Assembly (NCBI GenBank): GCA_937944055.1
Contig: CALDZJ010000035.1
Location: 19,374-83,373 of the forward strand
Direction of reading: 5' to 3'
DNA length: 64,000 nt
DNA from: an uncultured Verrucomicrobiales bacterium
Lineage (GTDB): Bacteria > Verrucomicrobiota > Verrucomicrobiia > Verrucomicrobiales > Akkermansiaceae
Shown: positions 16,299-26,464 of the stretch, piece by piece
Layout: each line of letters opens with the position of its first letter
How positions within the stretch are numbered: position 1 is the first letter of the stretch
Made by a program: the position numbers and the translations under genes
Notes under the pieces: model-generated
Told to the model about the DNA's origin: nothing
The model's input: only the letters and a program-made list of their open reading frames with translations
Databases searched by the model: none

Positions 16299-18608
16299 AT
16301 GAAATTCCCGTTCTTTAAAACTATCGTTAGTCTTGCTGGGCTAGCCTCGCTCAGCTGCATGAGTGTATCGGCCCAGATTATTTACTCCGAAGATACTGAC
16401 CTCTCGCTGAAGCTGAGCCGCACGGATAATGCGACGATCAGTAGTAATGGCCCTAATGAGACTGCTAATCCGGTTGGTAAAAGTGGTGCCGGAAGTGGCT
16501 TTGACCGCGCCGCAGTCTTCGTATTTCAAATTCCTGATTTAGGGGCTATGGATAACCCTTTCGGGTCAGCCTCGCTTGGGCTCTTTCTGTTTCAGGATAC
16601 CGCAGATGCCGCAGTCAATGGCGATCTCTACGGTCTAGGACGCCGTGCTTCTTCAGAAGTGCTTCTTGATGATTATTATGGCCGGGAGGCCGCGGCTGAT
16701 CCGACTGATGCGACTTTAATTCAGGATAATTTTTTAACGGCGGGAGGGTCTCCTGTGAATGCCCTGACAGCAACTTCATCTGAAGGTTCTCAGGCGCTCG
16801 CTGATTATCTGAACGCCCAATATGAGGGTGGGGCAGGGATCGGCCAGTATGTCTTTTTAAGGGTGAATACGGATGCTGATACGACGCGTCGATGGAACTT
16901 CACTTCTGTGAATGGTGCGAATGGTGATCTTTCAATGACTCCTCAATTGAGTTTCTTAGTGGCTAGTGATCCTGTCGATACGATTCAAGTCGAGACTGCC
17001 GCCGATGGTAGTGGAACTTTGATCGCCGATCAGACCTTGATCGCGGGTGAGTCTCTCACGGCTTATGCGATCGGTCGCAGTGCGGATGGGGCATTTATTG
17101 ATAATGTGCCGGTCTCTTGGTCATTGGCTGGTGTTACGGGAGATGTCGTGGCTGGCGATCTTGCCGTGTCGCCGGATGGCTTGAGCGCGACTTTTCAGGC
17201 AGCTGCGCCTGGAGCGGGTGAGATTACGGTTCAAGGAAATGCCGCCACCTTAGTCGGCTCGGGAGTGATCACGGTCGAGCAAGGACCTGCCGTGGAAGTG
17301 ACGGTGGAAACTGACGCAGACGGTTTCGGGGTTCCGCTTGAGGAGCGTTTCATCATCGTGGATCAGACCTTGAGTCTCTTTGCGATTAGCCGCGATGCAG
17401 GAGGGAATTTTATCGAGACGATACCAGCCACTTGGAGCTTGGTGGATGCCGAGGGAGATATTGTTGCGGGTGATTTGGTCCCTGCTGGGGATGGCTCAAA
17501 TGCGGTCTTCACGGGTAACATGATGGGGACGACTCGTATCCGTGCTTCCGTGGCAGGTCTGGAGTCAGTTGATTCGGGCATTGTGACCGTTGCAGAGCTG
17601 GTCAACCGTTGGGATGACGGTGGCCGCTTTACTGACTTAGGCATCGCCGAAAACTGGTTCGCAGACACGGAGCCGCTCTTTGATAACACCACCGATCTGA
17701 TCTTCCATAACTCGGTGACGAGCCGCCTGAATCCATATTTGGGGCAAGATCGCACCATTCGCTCACTTAACTATGATGCCGATGCTGACTTATTCTTCAA
17801 TATTGGCCTCACCGTGAATGGGACGTCGGGTGCTGCGAGTTTAACCTTTGATACAGATTCCGAGACGGAGCCTGCGGAGATTAATATTGATGCCGATTCT
17901 ACGGGCACTTTCCGCCTCGGGCGAGTGGTCGCACCTGACTTGAACGAGTATGGCTCGATCATTTTGGCTGACGATCTCTTGATCACTCACGATGGTTCCG
18001 GGACCTTGAACATTGATGGTGATATCACCGAGCTAGATGGCTCGCGCGGAGTGACGAAGGCTGGCTTCGGGACCGTTCTGATGACAGGGACGAATTCTTA
18101 TACCGGTGATACTACCGTGACTGGGGGAGTGCTTTCTGTAAATGGGATGTCTCTCTCAGACAGCGGGGCACTGGTGATTGATGGCGGTATGGTTGAAGTG
18201 CAGGGCGATGAGATTGTCGCGGAGCTCTTCATCGGTGGAGTAAGATTGGCTCCGGGAGTTTACGGGAGCAGCTTCTCAGCAGCGCCGCTCGAGAATCAGG
18301 ATGACATTAGCTTTACCGGAAACGGAACGATCACGGTCATGGCGCCGCCTTCTACCGGTGTTCCAGAGATCACCAACATCAGCTTCGATGGTCAGAATTT
18401 CACGCTTACGTGGACTTCGAGCCCGGGTGAAATTTTCAACTTATTCTACTCGCTAGACTTGGTTGATTTCAGCATGGGAGCTGAGTTTGGCATTGAGTTA
18501 GATGATGGAATTATCGCCGGTGATGGGAATAGCACGGAAGCGATCGTGCCGATGAGTTTCTTAGGCCCAGATGTCCGAAAGGCTTTCTTCCGAGTGGTCC
18601 GCGAATAA
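16299..18608 (+). CDS. Large exported beta-rich protein with autotransporter-associated repeat
   Basis: 769 residues. A signal peptide ends at VSAQ. Residues about 30-225 hold a module also found in the proteins at 26509 and 33434 (DRAAVFVFQIPDLG, DLYGLGRRASSEVLLDDYYG, a DATLIQ motif, QYVFLRVNTDAD). Two Ig-like repeats follow (SLAGVTGDVVAGDLAVSPDG and its partner SLVDAEGDIVAGDLVPAGDG). A beta-helical section with the autotransporter-associated motif GFGTVLMTGTNSYTGDTTVT comes next. The C-terminal domain (FTLTWTSSPGEIFNLFYSLD to FFRVVRE) is of a type common at the end of Verrucomicrobiota secreted proteins. No catalytic motif is visible; it is probably a surface or extracellular carbohydrate-locus protein. 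A separate promoter is likely, given the upstream palindrome. Confidence 0.75.
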   Translation: MKFPFFKTIVSLAGLASLSCMSVSAQIIYSEDTDLSLKLSRTDNATISSNGPNETANPVGKSGAGSGFDRAAVFVFQIPDLGAMDNPFGSASLGLFLFQDTADAAVNGDLYGLGRRASSEVLLDDYYGREAAADPTDATLIQDNFLTAGGSPVNALTATSSEGSQALADYLNAQYEGGAGIGQYVFLRVNTDADTTRRWNFTSVNGANGDLSMTPQLSFLVASDPVDTIQVETAADGSGTLIADQTLIAGESLTAYAIGRSADGAFIDNVPVSWSLAGVTGDVVAGDLAVSPDGLSATFQAAAPGAGEITVQGNAATLVGSGVITVEQGPAVEVTVETDADGFGVPLEERFIIVDQTLSLFAISRDAGGNFIETIPATWSLVDAEGDIVAGDLVPAGDGSNAVFTGNMMGTTRIRASVAGLESVDSGIVTVAELVNRWDDGGRFTDLGIAENWFADTEPLFDNTTDLIFHNSVTSRLNPYLGQDRTIRSLNYDADADLFFNIGLTVNGTSGAASLTFDTDSETEPAEINIDADSTGTFRLGRVVAPDLNEYGSIILADDLLITHDGSGTLNIDGDITELDGSRGVTKAGFGTVLMTGTNSYTGDTTVTGGVLSVNGMSLSDSGALVIDGGMVEVQGDEIVAELFIGGVRLAPGVYGSSFSAAPLENQDDISFTGNGTITVMAPPSTGVPEITNISFDGQNFTLTWTSSPGEIFNLFYSLDLVDFSMGAEFGIELDDGIIAGDGNSTEAIVPMSFLGPDVRKAFFRVVRE

Positions 18609-18675
18609 TTTCAGAGTTTGATAAATCGCGCCGAGGTTTAAGATGCTAGGCTTGAGCTTCACACGCATTGATCAA

Positions 18676-21600
18676 ATGAAATTTCCACTCGTTCATGGCC
18701 TATTGATAGCCCTGCCTCTCGTGAGTGAGGCAGGGTTACTTATTAATGAACTCTCAGCGGCTCACTCGGATCACCTTCTCGTCCGCGAAGCGGGGGAGTA
18801 TCCTCGGGTGGGAAATACTCTTCCTTGGCGTCGTGCGGATTATGATGATTCGGGGTGGAGGTCTGGAGATGGGCCTTTTGGTTCGGGGGTTTCTGGTCTC
18901 GCGCTTGGTACGGATGTGACGGCGGAGGTGCAAGGGAGCACGCCCACGCTCTACCTGAGAAAGAGCTTCAACGTTTCGGCTGCTAGTGCGGCGAGTAATG
19001 CCACCTTACAGCTGGAAGTCAGTTATGATGATGGCTTCATCGCCTTTCTAAATGGAGTGGAGGTGGCTCGTCGGGGAATGGGCTTTGAGGGGATGTTCGC
19101 CTACCATGATCAAGTCGCTTATAGCACGCATAGTCCCTCGTCACCCATTACGCTGGATCTTGGGGTGGCGAGTTCCCTCTTGCAGAGTGGTGATAATTTG
19201 CTCTGCGTGCAGGTCCACAATCAAACGGCCTCGCGCTCTGGTGATCTCTATCTCGATGCGAATTTAAAGCTTTCGAGCGGTGCGACTCTCGTGACTGGTG
19301 ACAGCGCTTGGAAATACTTCGCCGGGCGGGCGGCCCCTTCCGGAGGTTTGTTGGATTATGGCTTACTGGAGGCTGGGGTGAGTGAGGGGCCGGATGTGAG
19401 CTGGGGTGCCATCTCCTTTGATGACTCGACCTGGCTCACGGGGAACGGGCCGGTGGGCTTTGATGCGAGCAGCCCGGCCGATTACGTGTTAGGAACAGAC
19501 CTCCTTTCTCAAATGAGAAACGTGACGCCCTCAGTCTATATTCGGCATAATTTTGAGGTCTCGCAGGCCGAGGCTGATTCAGCCTTTCCGCTCTCTCTGA
19601 AGGTCGACTTTGATGATGGCCTAATCGTTTATTTGAATGGATTTGAAATTTACCGCGATAATGTTGGGGCGGCCGGAGTGGTCACGGGGCATGGGGTGTC
19701 TGCCGATGGTAATCACCCCGCAAGTGGTGATAATGGGAGCACCCTTGATCGTTCCGTAAGACTCAACTTGGCGGCAGCTCGTGAGCTTTTAGTGGCTGGG
19801 GATAATGTCATCGGTATCCAATTGCATAATGCCTCAGCGGGAAGTTCTGACTTGATTGGAGAGGTCACGCTGGAGAGCACTGGAGCGAGCGCTCGGACCC
19901 TTGTTTCTCCGACTGATCCCTTGCGATATTTTGTGGGAGTTGAGGAGCCTGCTCCCTTTGTGGGGGAGGATGATTTAGGGCCGATTGAAGAGCCTCTGGA
20001 CTCCGAGAATGACTGGATTGAAATTTATAATCCTGATGATTTTCCGGTTTCTTTATCTGGCTGGTTTTTGAGTGATGATCCCTCCGATGTCCAGAAATGG
20101 ACCTTCCCGGCAGATGCCGTGATCCCAGCGCAGGCTTACTACGTTGTGATGGCAAGCGGGCTGAGTCTGAGTCCGAGCCGAGACGGGACGAGCTTTGCGC
20201 ACAGTAATTTTAAGTTATCGGCGGGGGGTGATCATGTCATTTTGACGCGACCTGACGGGAGCGTGGTCGATCAATTAGAGTCCGAGTATCCGCCACAGAC
20301 TTGGCGCTACACCTACGGAAGGCAGGCGGATGGAAGCTGGGGTTACTTATCACTGGGGACCCCGGGAGGGGCAAATATCGGACCAGCCCTCGAGGTGGCT
20401 CCCGCACTCCCGCAACCGAATCTCGCCGGAGGATTTTATGCCACGGGCCAAAGCATCTCACTCACATCGACTAGCCCCGGTGCGAGTATCCGCTTCACGA
20501 CCGATGGGAGAGATCCCTTGGAAGGTGAACTCTACACGGGGCCGATTTTCATCAATGAGAATACCGTGATTCGGGCGAGGTCATTTGCGCCGGGTTCTAT
20601 TCCCTCGGCGGTCATCACGCACACATATCTGATCAATCAGGGGGCCGCTTTTCAAAGTCTCCCCGCTATGATCCTGAGCGGTGATCCCGAGAAGACCTTT
20701 TATGGGCCGAATACGGCGGGAGGTCCGGAGAAGGGGGAGGGGATTTTTGCGATCAATGGAGGCAGCTACGCAAGTGGCAGCTGGAAGACCGAGGGCGAGA
20801 ATCTCGCCTTTAACAATGCGGCAGGCAGCGGCCGCGCCAATGAAAAATACGGCGCGTTGGAGTATTTGCCCCTGAGCGGGGAGGCTCTTCGCAGCGAGCT
20901 GGGTATGCGAGTGGCCGGAAGTGGCCATACCCGCGTGAGATTAAGAATCACGGATTCGATGGAGGACCCCTTCACCTCAAATTCTACGTCATCGACGAAG
21001 TTTCAGAAGCCCTCGCTCAATATCTTCTTCCGTCCGGAGTTCGGGGATCGTCCGATCAATTACCCATTTTTCGGGAGTCAGACCGTGACGGAGTTCGATA
21101 GCCTGCGCGTCCGGGCTGGGAAGAACGATTGGTATAATCCCTTCATTAAAGATGAGCTAATGAGGCGTCTTTTTATCAATACCGGACAGATGGGGAGCTA
21201 CGGAGCAATTCATACTCTCTGGATCAATGGGATCTATAAGGGCTATTATAATAGTGCGGAGCGGGTCCGCGAGGGCTTCATGCAATCGCACTATAATAGT
21301 AAGGCCGCTTGGGATGTGCAGCAGGTGAATTCTTTTTCGAGTGGTGATCCGATCAATTGGAATAAGATGATGACTTATCTGAGGACGGCGGATCTGACGA
21401 CGGTGGAGGGCTATGCGGGGGTTCTTGATTACCTCGATGTCGATAACTACATCGACTATATTTTGGTCAATGCCTATGCCGCGATGGGAGACTGGCCTCA
21501 TAATAATTGGATCGCGGCAAGGGAGCGGACTTCGCTCGGGCGTTGGCGATTTTATGTCTGGGATGCTGAGGGCTCGTTTGGGTTTTCAGGACGGAGCACC

Positions 21601-24105
21601 AGTACGAACACCTTCACGGAGCAGCTGACTTTGCCCAATAACCGCTTTTCCACGGGTGACGCTCGCACCACCAATACTCAATACATTCAAGCCATTTACA
21701 CCTTACTTAAGGAGTCGCCAGAGTTCCGCTTACGCATGGCAGACCGAGCGCAGAAACATCTCTATCATGGTGGCGCTCTCGTGACCTCTCGCATTAGCGA
21801 GGTTTATAACGAGCTTCGGAATGAGGTCACTCCTTTGATCGAGGAGACGATCGGTGGTTCATTTCGCGATAATTTCTACACGTCTTGGATTGCTAATAAT
21901 CGACGATTTGATGCGCTGTCAGGTCAGCTCGTCAGCGAGGGGGCTTGGCCCGCCGTGGAGGCTCCGACTTTCAGCCAGAATGGGGGAGAAATCACTCCCG
22001 GATTTCAGCTCAGTATGAGCCATCCTAATGTGGGAGGAATGATTTACTTCACGACTGATGGCTCTGATCCGCGCGAGCTTGGTGGAGCGATCGCGGGGCT
22101 GCCCTACGAGGAGCCGGTGACGCTGAATGATGATCACCGAGTGCGGGCCCGCGTTTTACAAGCTGGCACCTGGAGTCCGGAGCTGGATTTTGAATTTTCA
22201 CTCCCTTTTGCCAATCCCACCTTCATGCCACTGGCGAGCGCCGATTGGACTGCTGATGATAATTGGTCTAGCGCTCCGGCGGCTTATCCGAATGGGAGCG
22301 GAGCCATCGCGGTCGTGCCGGGAGCTGCGGCGGCCTCGCGCAATGTCGAACTCCGCGCAGCGGTGAGCATCGGCACTCTCCAATTCGATCTCGCCAGCAC
22401 CGATCAGCGTAGCCGTGTGCGCGATCGTGGCACCGGGAATACTCTCACTTTTTCTGATCCAGATGGGACGGCTGAAATCCAAGTGACGGGTGAGGCTGAA
22501 GGCTTTGCGGAGTTGGAAGTGGAAGCCGGGACGATCCTTGCCAGTGATTTAAGATTAGAAATTGAGAATCAAGCTGGCGACTCGGAGCATGGGGCCTTGA
22601 GATTACGAGGTGAGATCACTGGGCCGGGGGACTTGATCAAAGCTGGGCCGGGGATTGCCAGTCTCACAGGGAGCGGGAAAAGCTACACTGGGGCCAGCGT
22701 GATCGAGCAGGGGGTCTTGCGAGTCAGCGAGCCGGCGGCACCAGATGCGACGAGCTCGCTGGCGGTTCTCGCAGGGGGGCAGCTTCGACTCAGTTCGGGA
22801 AATGGCCTGGGAGAACCTGCGCGAGATTACGCTTTTGGAGGGCCTCTCAGCTTGTCTGGGAACGGACGTGGCCCTGAAATCGCCGATGCTGCGGGGAACG
22901 GAAAATCCGGAGCGCTACGTTACGAAGCGGGCAGCTCGCAAAATCACGCCATTATTTCTACGCCGGTCGTTCTGGCGGGAGCGGCGGGAATCCATGTGGA
23001 GGGATCGACGAATCTTTTGGAGCTAGCAATTGGGCTCACTGGGGACGGCCCCTTGAGAAAATCTGGGGGTGGGACTCTGCGATTAGCGGGTGATCAGAGT
23101 GGGCATTCTTATCCCATTTCGGTGGAGTCTGGGACGCTGGAGTTGCAGGGGACAGCCGCCTCGCCGATTCAGTTGAGTCCTAGCGCGGTTCTCAGCGGTT
23201 ACGGCGAATCGGGAAGTATTAGCGGGGAGGGGAACATTACTTTGAATCAGCGCTTACTGCGTGCGCCCGCCTCGAATGCTAGCCATTATTCCTTTGTGTT
23301 TTCTGAGAATGGCTCGCCTGATTTGAGTCAAGCGAGCTTCTCCGGCAATGCGGCGATTTTGTTAGCAACAGTTCCCACCGGGGTTTTGCATCTCGATTTT
23401 TATCTCAGTGGATCAGCGCAGGCTAGTGAGGCGGTTTCACGAGGGGGCTTGATCGTTCCGGCCTCGCTTGATCTGGAAGCGGTGATTTCCTTGCCCCAAG
23501 TGAGAGTCTTCACCGCAGACCCCGCGGGGGAGCACGAGTTCGAAGGGCAAAACTGGCGAGCGGTGCAGGATTTTAACTTAGCAGTGGTGGAAATGAGCAC
23601 GGAGGAGGCTGCTCCTTTTTCACAAGTCCGCCTGCTTGAACTCACCAATGAAGGAGAGACCTTTGCCTCCTTTGCAGCTTGGCAAGAAGCTCATTTTAGC
23701 CCAGCGGAATTGGCTGATCCAGAGGTCTCGGGCGCGGGTGCGAGTCCTTACGGGGATGGAATCGCGAATCTTCTTCGCTACGCCTTCGGAGTGCCAGAGG
23801 GTGATAGCCTAGCTGGCTATGAAGCCCGCCTTGTGCCTCGTGGCTCTCTTTCTCCTTCGTCGCCAGCTGCTTCCTCAGGGCTGGCTCTGAGTTTCCCTTA
23901 TGATGCGAGGCGGAAGGGGATTTCGCTGAAGGTGGAGTCGAGTGACCTGCTGGATGATTGGTCAAATGCGGTCGTTCTTTTTGACTCCGATGAGGCTTCA
24001 TCTGGGGATACGATCGCGAATGCACGTAACGGTCGGGTGCAGGTTAACGACCCTCGCGGGGAGGCGATCCGGAGGTTTTATCGAGTCCGAGTCACCGAAA
24101 ACTAG
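18676..24105 (+). CDS. Giant exported CotH-kinase protein with lamin-tail and chitobiase-C domains
   Basis: 1809 residues from ATG 18676; an in-frame upstream ATG at 18643 would put 11 extra residues before the signal peptide (MKFPLVHGLLIALPLVSEAG). In order: two galactose-binding-like repeats each with SYDDGFIAFLNGVEV-type cores (18750-19880); a lamin-tail domain (DWIEIYNPDDFPVSLSGWFLSDDP); a chitobiase C-terminal domain (IRFTTDGRDP); a CotH domain (20650-21920) with LWINGIYKGYYNSAERV, GDWPHNNW and FYVWDAEGSFG; a second chitobiase-C (IYFTTDGSDP); autotransporter-associated beta repeats (IASLTGSGKSYTGASVIEQG); and a C-terminal beta domain. CotH proteins are atypical kinases. The extracellular substrate here is unknown. 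It follows the previous gene by about 70 bp. Confidence 0.85.
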   Translation: MKFPLVHGLLIALPLVSEAGLLINELSAAHSDHLLVREAGEYPRVGNTLPWRRADYDDSGWRSGDGPFGSGVSGLALGTDVTAEVQGSTPTLYLRKSFNVSAASAASNATLQLEVSYDDGFIAFLNGVEVARRGMGFEGMFAYHDQVAYSTHSPSSPITLDLGVASSLLQSGDNLLCVQVHNQTASRSGDLYLDANLKLSSGATLVTGDSAWKYFAGRAAPSGGLLDYGLLEAGVSEGPDVSWGAISFDDSTWLTGNGPVGFDASSPADYVLGTDLLSQMRNVTPSVYIRHNFEVSQAEADSAFPLSLKVDFDDGLIVYLNGFEIYRDNVGAAGVVTGHGVSADGNHPASGDNGSTLDRSVRLNLAAARELLVAGDNVIGIQLHNASAGSSDLIGEVTLESTGASARTLVSPTDPLRYFVGVEEPAPFVGEDDLGPIEEPLDSENDWIEIYNPDDFPVSLSGWFLSDDPSDVQKWTFPADAVIPAQAYYVVMASGLSLSPSRDGTSFAHSNFKLSAGGDHVILTRPDGSVVDQLESEYPPQTWRYTYGRQADGSWGYLSLGTPGGANIGPALEVAPALPQPNLAGGFYATGQSISLTSTSPGASIRFTTDGRDPLEGELYTGPIFINENTVIRARSFAPGSIPSAVITHTYLINQGAAFQSLPAMILSGDPEKTFYGPNTAGGPEKGEGIFAINGGSYASGSWKTEGENLAFNNAAGSGRANEKYGALEYLPLSGEALRSELGMRVAGSGHTRVRLRITDSMEDPFTSNSTSSTKFQKPSLNIFFRPEFGDRPINYPFFGSQTVTEFDSLRVRAGKNDWYNPFIKDELMRRLFINTGQMGSYGAIHTLWINGIYKGYYNSAERVREGFMQSHYNSKAAWDVQQVNSFSSGDPINWNKMMTYLRTADLTTVEGYAGVLDYLDVDNYIDYILVNAYAAMGDWPHNNWIAARERTSLGRWRFYVWDAEGSFGFSGRSTSTNTFTEQLTLPNNRFSTGDARTTNTQYIQAIYTLLKESPEFRLRMADRAQKHLYHGGALVTSRISEVYNELRNEVTPLIEETIGGSFRDNFYTSWIANNRRFDALSGQLVSEGAWPAVEAPTFSQNGGEITPGFQLSMSHPNVGGMIYFTTDGSDPRELGGAIAGLPYEEPVTLNDDHRVRARVLQAGTWSPELDFEFSLPFANPTFMPLASADWTADDNWSSAPAAYPNGSGAIAVVPGAAAASRNVELRAAVSIGTLQFDLASTDQRSRVRDRGTGNTLTFSDPDGTAEIQVTGEAEGFAELEVEAGTILASDLRLEIENQAGDSEHGALRLRGEITGPGDLIKAGPGIASLTGSGKSYTGASVIEQGVLRVSEPAAPDATSSLAVLAGGQLRLSSGNGLGEPARDYAFGGPLSLSGNGRGPEIADAAGNGKSGALRYEAGSSQNHAIISTPVVLAGAAGIHVEGSTNLLELAIGLTGDGPLRKSGGGTLRLAGDQSGHSYPISVESGTLELQGTAASPIQLSPSAVLSGYGESGSISGEGNITLNQRLLRAPASNASHYSFVFSENGSPDLSQASFSGNAAILLATVPTGVLHLDFYLSGSAQASEAVSRGGLIVPASLDLEAVISLPQVRVFTADPAGEHEFEGQNWRAVQDFNLAVVEMSTEEAAPFSQVRLLELTNEGETFASFAAWQEAHFSPAELADPEVSGAGASPYGDGIANLLRYAFGVPEGDSLAGYEARLVPRGSLSPSSPAASSGLALSFPYDARRKGISLKVESSDLLDDWSNAVVLFDSDEASSGDTIANARNGRVQVNDPRGEAIRRFYRVRVTEN

Positions 24106-24393
24106 TCAATTTTTTCTTGTCGATTATTTTTGTGACATGACAAAAAAGAAAGATGTGTGTAGTCTCAATCTTCGGGTGAATCATTCTTCTTTTCGTTTTC
24201 TAAATGGGATGAAGGGTTTACTTCCTTAAGTAAGGCTAGCGACTAAAGCATGAGAACTTTTTAAGATTCCTCAGAAAAAATAAGGGCTTTGTGGCTTGTT
24301 TGCGTGACGTGACATGAGACCTTCATTTCGCAAAGATGTTTGCACTGGGGTTTTCATCCACACGCACAACATCAACTCGAAAAAGACAAAATA
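24106..24393. other. Non-coding region upstream of the first PEP-CTERM gene
   Basis: 288 bp without a credible gene. It holds a degenerate copy of the locus palindrome (24116-24139) and, at 24303-24316, the repeated half-site CGTGACGTGACA about 80 bp before the next ATG. It is AT-rich compared with the flanking genes, consistent with a promoter and leader. Confidence 0.6.
24116..24139. promoter_or_regulatory. Degenerate copy of the GTCACG/CGTGAC palindrome
   Basis: CTTGTC at 24116-24121 and GTGACA at 24132-24137 match the outer halves of the 24-bp site at 16189-16212 with the same spacing, but the inner bases differ. It may be a weak binding site or chance. Confidence 0.3.
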
Positions 24394-25164
24394 ATGACAA
24401 CTACAACTAAAACATTTTCAGCAGTCATGGTTAGCGCCATGGCAGGATCGCTGAGTGCTTCCGGCGCGATTCTTGTCGCCGGCATAGATACATGGAGCAG
24501 CACGACTGCTCCTGCCGTGACGAATACGGCAGCGGGAATTACCGCGACCGCCACTGCTTCTACTTCATCTGGGGCTTGGTCGATCACGGATAACGTAACG
24601 GATCCCGGCCGTGGCTCAAGTGAAGATGGTACTTGGGGAACTTTCGACGGGAGTGGGACTGCTGCCAGCACCGTGACGAACCTCGGAGTAGAAAACTTTA
24701 CCGTGACGAACGGGCGGCCCTCAGCTGAGGTCACTCTGACGATCGTAAACGGGGGAACTGATGATTTGAATTTGGCAGCCTTCCATTTAGATGTGGTTGC
24801 TTTCCGCCCAAACGCTCCTCGCACCTATGCTCTCAATGTCTTGGCGGGTAGTGACATCACGGTGGGTAATGTCTTCACCTCTCCTACGACAGCCATCACC
24901 CATCTCGGTGGGGGGCTGTCGGGTCATGATCAGCATGATGACATTGACCTCGATCTGAGCGCTCTTGCCGATAGCACTCTTTCTCCGGGAGAAACTGCAA
25001 TTCTTCAGATTGCCTTCTCAGACGGAACGGGCTCCGGTGGAGGTCACCACCTCTTCCTCGATAACGTCGCTGTTTCTGGTGACTTCGTGACGGTTCCTGA
25101 GCCTTCTTCAGCAATTTTGCTGAGTTTGAGTGGACTGGCTCTTCTTGGCCGCCGTCGTCGATAG
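24394..25164 (+). CDS. PEP-CTERM sorted protein, paralogue A
   Basis: 256 residues from ATG 24394, the first in-frame ATG next to the signal peptide (TTTTKTFSAVMVSAMAGSLSASGA); an upstream in-frame start at 24340 gives an unlikely leader. The single beta domain begins ILVAGIDTWSS and contains GRGSSEDGTWGTFDG, AEVTLTIVNGGTDDLNLAAF, VVAFRPNAPRTYALNVL and SGHDQHDDIDLDLS. The C-terminus VPEPSSAILLSLSGLALL followed by GRRRR is a PEP-CTERM tripartite sorting signal, recognised by an exosortase in the inner membrane. The domain recurs in the next gene and inside the protein at 33434. Two hairpins follow the stop. Confidence 0.88.
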   Translation: MTTTTKTFSAVMVSAMAGSLSASGAILVAGIDTWSSTTAPAVTNTAAGITATATASTSSGAWSITDNVTDPGRGSSEDGTWGTFDGSGTAASTVTNLGVENFTVTNGRPSAEVTLTIVNGGTDDLNLAAFHLDVVAFRPNAPRTYALNVLAGSDITVGNVFTSPTTAITHLGGGLSGHDQHDDIDLDLSALADSTLSPGETAILQIAFSDGTGSGGGHHLFLDNVAVSGDFVTVPEPSSAILLSLSGLALLGRRRR

Positions 25165-25176
25165 AGTATTATTGTG

Positions 25177-25230
25177 ACCATCGTAGTGACGATGGTAACT
25201 CGTGGGGGGCGTTGCAACAGCAACGCCCCC
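25177..25230 (+). terminator. Two consecutive strong hairpins after PEP-CTERM gene A
   Basis: First hairpin: ACCATCG (25177-25183) and CGATGGT (25190-25196) around a 6-nt loop. Second: GGGGGCGTTG (25205-25214) and CAACGCCCCC (25221-25230) around CAACAG, a 10-bp GC-rich stem. No T-run follows, so this may be a U-less terminator or an mRNA-stabilising 3' end. Confidence 0.6.
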
Positions 25231-25641
25231 TCATGGGTTTGATCTGTCTGGCGGATCTGACCAAAAATCCATGTTGGGAGAAACTTAGAATGATCACGGC
25301 CTGAGATCGCAAAGCTTGTGACACTCATCATGTCCAATCGGCAAGAGTTGGCAGCGCAGATTTTAGAGGAGGTCTGTTTGAGCAATTACCATTCAGTGAG
25401 CCCAGCGAAGGGGAGAAGGTGTAAACTGAATTGAGCTGCCCACTTCTTTCAGGAAACTGGTTTCATTGATGAAGATTTTTACGAGGATTAGATAGTAAAT
25501 CGGGGTTAGTTTTACAGAGAAAAAGAGTAGCCTCATAAGGTGCTTACAGTAAGCGTGATACAGGCTGGACTTCTTGAGAAGAGCTGTTTAATCTTAGGAT
25601 CCTCGAGGGGAGTAGAACTGGCTCATCGAGAGTTATAAAAG
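25231..25641. other. Non-coding spacer between the two PEP-CTERM paralogues
   Basis: About 410 bp after the double hairpin with no ORF of credible composition. I see no RNA gene, repeat or obvious promoter box in it. It presumably holds the promoter of paralogue B. Confidence 0.5.
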
Positions 25642-26409
25642 ATGAAAGCAGAAATTTCAGCATTAGCCTTAATTTCAGCAAGCTTACAGAGTGCTTCAGC
25701 AGCTACTCTTATTGCGGGGATTGATGCATGGGATAGCGTCTCTGCTCCAACCGTAACTCACACCCTAGCAGGGATCACGGCAACGGCGACTGCTTCTGCC
25801 TCTACCGGATCTTGGTCTAATGATGATCGACCTTCAGATTTAGGCCGGGGCTCTAGCGGAGACGGCACTTGGGGGAATTTTGATGGGAACGGAGTTGCCG
25901 CAAGTACGGTCACAAGCCTGGGTGTTGCAAGCTTCACGGTAACGAAAGGGCGCCCGTCCGCTGAGGTGACTCTTACAATCGTCAATAACGGGACGGGTGA
26001 TTTGGATTTAGCAGCCTTCCACCTCGATGTCGTCGGCCTGCGCCCGAATGCCCCTCGGACTTACGCTCTAAACGTCTTGTCAGGAAGTGATATCACCGTG
26101 GGGAATGTTGTAACTTCGCCTACGGGTGCCATCACGAGTCTCGGTGGGAGGTTGTCAGGGCATGACCAGCATGACGATATCGATATCGATCTGACTGGTC
26201 TTGCTGACCATACCCTTGCGGTGGGTGAAACCGCGATCATTCAGATCGTCTTTTCAGACGGGACTGGTTCAGGTGGAAATCACGATCTCTTCCTCGACAA
26301 CCTCGCTGTTTCTGGCGCGTTCATGAATGTCCCAGAACCTTCTTCAATGATCTTACTCTGCTTGGCTGGATTTGCGCTTCTTGGTCGCCGCTTTCGATCG
26401 GGGCTTTGA
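25642..26409 (+). CDS. PEP-CTERM sorted protein, paralogue B
   Basis: 255 residues. The signal peptide is MKAEISALALISASLQSASA. It is co-linear with paralogue A throughout: LIAGIDAWDSVSAPTV, GRGSSGDGTWGNFDGNG, AEVTLTIVNNGTGDLDLAAF, VVGLRPNAPRTYALNVL, SGHDQHDDIDIDL, SDGTGSGGNHDLFLDNLAVSG. It ends in the sorting signal VPEPSSMILLCLAGFALL followed by GRRFRSGL. A tandem duplication with its own leader region is the simplest origin. The function of the domain is unknown; anchoring to the cell surface or release into exopolysaccharide is expected for PEP-CTERM proteins. Confidence 0.87.
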   Translation: MKAEISALALISASLQSASAATLIAGIDAWDSVSAPTVTHTLAGITATATASASTGSWSNDDRPSDLGRGSSGDGTWGNFDGNGVAASTVTSLGVASFTVTKGRPSAEVTLTIVNNGTGDLDLAAFHLDVVGLRPNAPRTYALNVLSGSDITVGNVVTSPTGAITSLGGRLSGHDQHDDIDIDLTGLADHTLAVGETAIIQIVFSDGTGSGGNHDLFLDNLAVSGAFMNVPEPSSMILLCLAGFALLGRRFRSGL

Positions 26410-26464
26410 ATTAAACGATGTTCACGAAATTTAGGTTTGAGGGCATGCTGAAAAGTGTGTTCTC

